A stretch of 53,307 nt of DNA from contig JADLEL010000152.1 in NCBI GenBank assembly GCA_020846145.1, positions 1 to 53,307 of the forward strand. Direction: 5' to 3'. The notes below the pieces were generated by a model. It did no database searches. It saw only the letters and a list, made by a program, of their open reading frames with translations, and was not told the origin of the DNA. Both the position numbers and the translations under genes were made by a program. Positions 52,282 through 53,307 of this stretch are shown piece by piece (position 1 is the first letter of the stretch; every line of letters starts with the position of its first letter). The stretch comes from Pirellulales bacterium. Lineage in GTDB: Bacteria > Planctomycetota > Planctomycetia > Pirellulales > Thermoguttaceae.

Positions 52282-53123
52282 GCGATTATTGGCTTCTCAT
52301 ACGACCGCGGATCGTGGCAATGGTGCTGGCGGCGATGCTCGTTTCGGCCTGGACGGCGGCGGCGAAAACGCCCGACGCGATCGCGCTCCTTCACGCCTTA
52401 ATGGGCACGGCCGGCGTGATCGTGGGGGCGATTGCCTTCAACCAGCGGCTCGAATCGCGCTCCGACGCCAAAATGCCGCGCACCGCCGGACGACCGTTGC
52501 CCGCGGGCCGATTGAGCAAGCGGCAGACGACGCGGTTCGCCGTTCTCGCCACGCTGGCGGGCTTGGGGTATCTCGCCGTTTTCGGCAGTTGGCCGCTCGC
52601 GGGCTTGGCGTTTTTGAGCTGGCTCTTCTATGTCGCGGCCTATACGCCCATGAAGAGCCGGAGCATCTGGCAAACTCCCGTCGGCGCGGTGGCGGGCGCG
52701 ATGCCCGTGCTGCTGGGCGCGACGGCCGTTCATGCCTTGGAAAACCGATGGGCGTGGTGTTTGTTCGGAATCGTGTTTTTGTGGCAATTTCCGCATTCGA
52801 TGGCCATTGCCTGGCTGTACCGGCGGGAGTTTGCCGCGGCGGAGGTCCGCCTGGCCACGGTGGTCGATGCCTCGGGCCGCACGGCGGGTTTTTTCGCGCT
52901 CGGCGGAGCAATGATGCTCTTACCGATCAGTATTTTGCCGGCGTTTCTTTCGCTTGCCGATTGGAAGTACGGCGCGGCGGCGGCCGTTCTGGGACTCGTT
53001 TACGCCTGGTATTCCCTGCGATTTTCTTTCGCGCCGAGCGAGGAGACCGCCCGGCGATTGCTGCGGATGTCGCTCGTTTATTTGCCGATGTTGCTGGCGT
53101 TGGTGTTGTTTTTTCGCGCGTGA
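52278..53123 (+). CDS. ctaB: Protoheme IX farnesyltransferase (heme O synthase)
   Basis: A 281-residue polytopic UbiA-superfamily enzyme that farnesylates heme B to heme O, the substrate of the upstream gene product. The first polyprenyl-binding motif is FNQRLESRSDAKMPRTAGRPLPAGRLS, the CtaB/CyoE hallmark. Other marks are YTPMKSRSIWQTPVGAVAGAMPVLLG and FLWQFPHSMAIAWLYRREF. The start is the GTG at 52278, which overlaps the ctaA stop (GTGA), with AAGGGG just upstream; a longer frame to 52140 is antisense-like and has no UbiA character. The overlap implies translational coupling, so heme O and heme A synthesis are made together. Oxidase subunit genes may follow outside the window. Confidence 0.95.
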   Translation: MSDYWLLIRPRIVAMVLAAMLVSAWTAAAKTPDAIALLHALMGTAGVIVGAIAFNQRLESRSDAKMPRTAGRPLPAGRLSKRQTTRFAVLATLAGLGYLAVFGSWPLAGLAFLSWLFYVAAYTPMKSRSIWQTPVGAVAGAMPVLLGATAVHALENRWAWCLFGIVFLWQFPHSMAIAWLYRREFAAAEVRLATVVDASGRTAGFFALGGAMMLLPISILPAFLSLADWKYGAAAAVLGLVYAWYSLRFSFAPSEETARRLLRMSLVYLPMLLALVLFFRA

Positions 53124-53149
53124 TGGACAATCTTCGACAACGAATTTTC

Positions 53150-53307
53150 GTAACCGTTCACGCCCCTGTCGGGGACTGGTCCATTTTTCGGCGTGAAAAC
53201 GTATTTTGCGGACAAACGGTAGGCCGAAAACATGGACCTGTCCCCTTCCCGCGGCGCGAGGGGGACAGTCCCATTTTCGCGGCGATTAACCACTTTTAGA
53301 GCACCAT
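53150..53307 (-). mobile_element. 205-bp IS66-type MITE, copy E, cut by the window end
   Basis: Starts GTAACCGTTCAC at 53150 and matches copies B and D up to the window end, where about 46 bp remain unseen. The left flanking octamer is GAATTTTC (53142-53149). It lies 27 bp past the heme O synthase stop codon. Confidence 0.88.

Overview
The window looks like chromosomal DNA of a GC-rich Planctomycetota bacterium, probably Pirellulales-like. No rRNA or phylogenetic marker was compared, so this rests on gene style: a subtilase whose N-terminus resembles the planctomycete LEPR-type export motif, a giant secretin with a proline-rich tail, a FlgI-like lipoprotein with HEAT repeats, planctomycete-type orphan exported proteins, weak Shine-Dalgarno use, and many small palindromic repeats. 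I see no phage genes, no CRISPR array and no intact transposase.

Layout. 0-10 kb: exported GH43 arabinanase, exported subtilase, aldo/keto reductase, a pseudopilin, a YqeG-like HAD phosphatase and a thioredoxin-like exported protein. 10-16.4 kb: a large exported orphan, GreA, a zinc-ribbon membrane protein, and a phosphate module (DUF47/PhoU-like protein then PiT permease). 16.7-22 kb: a surface-polysaccharide operon (Wzm-like permease, Wzt-like ATPase, GT2, WecA/TagO-like initiating transferase, GT2). 22.4-28.1 kb: an envelope cluster (Met/Gly-rich BON protein, lipoprotein, about 1270-residue secretin). 28.6-34.1 kb: DnaK, tRNA-Pro, PyrF, Tat-exported cyclophilin, S21, and tRNA-Ser, tRNA-Ala and tRNA-Phe. 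34.7-40.5 kb: FlgI-HEAT lipoprotein and SMC. 40.6-50 kb: M32 carboxypeptidase, CAP-domain protein, YfcE-type phosphodiesterase, an exported orphan, a CFA synthase and a bifunctional formimidoyltransferase-cyclodeaminase. 50.3-53.1 kb: WecG/TagA glycosyltransferase, then heme A synthase and heme O synthase, which overlap by 4 nt.

The most unusual content is the repeat landscape. (1) A 205-bp non-autonomous element (four full copies and one cut by the window end) has GTAA-starting terminal inverted repeats and, in three of four full copies, a perfect 8-bp target duplication; this matches what is known of IS66-family ends. (2) Tandem heptanucleotide arrays of many unrelated sequences all keep a strict 7-nt period. 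They sit against stop or start codons, often come as inverted pairs, and in places form coding sequence. (3) A 120-bp element with a CCGCGACCANTGGTCGCGG core occurs three times, with three more solo cores. (4) A roughly 95-bp hairpin element occurs twice. (5) A palindromic repeat lies in frame inside heme A synthase.

Other points of interest are a classic C2H2 zinc-finger pattern inside the formimidoyltransferase, a strong orphan terminator next to a long stem that suggests an unannotated RNA, and a 233-bp convergent coding overlap.
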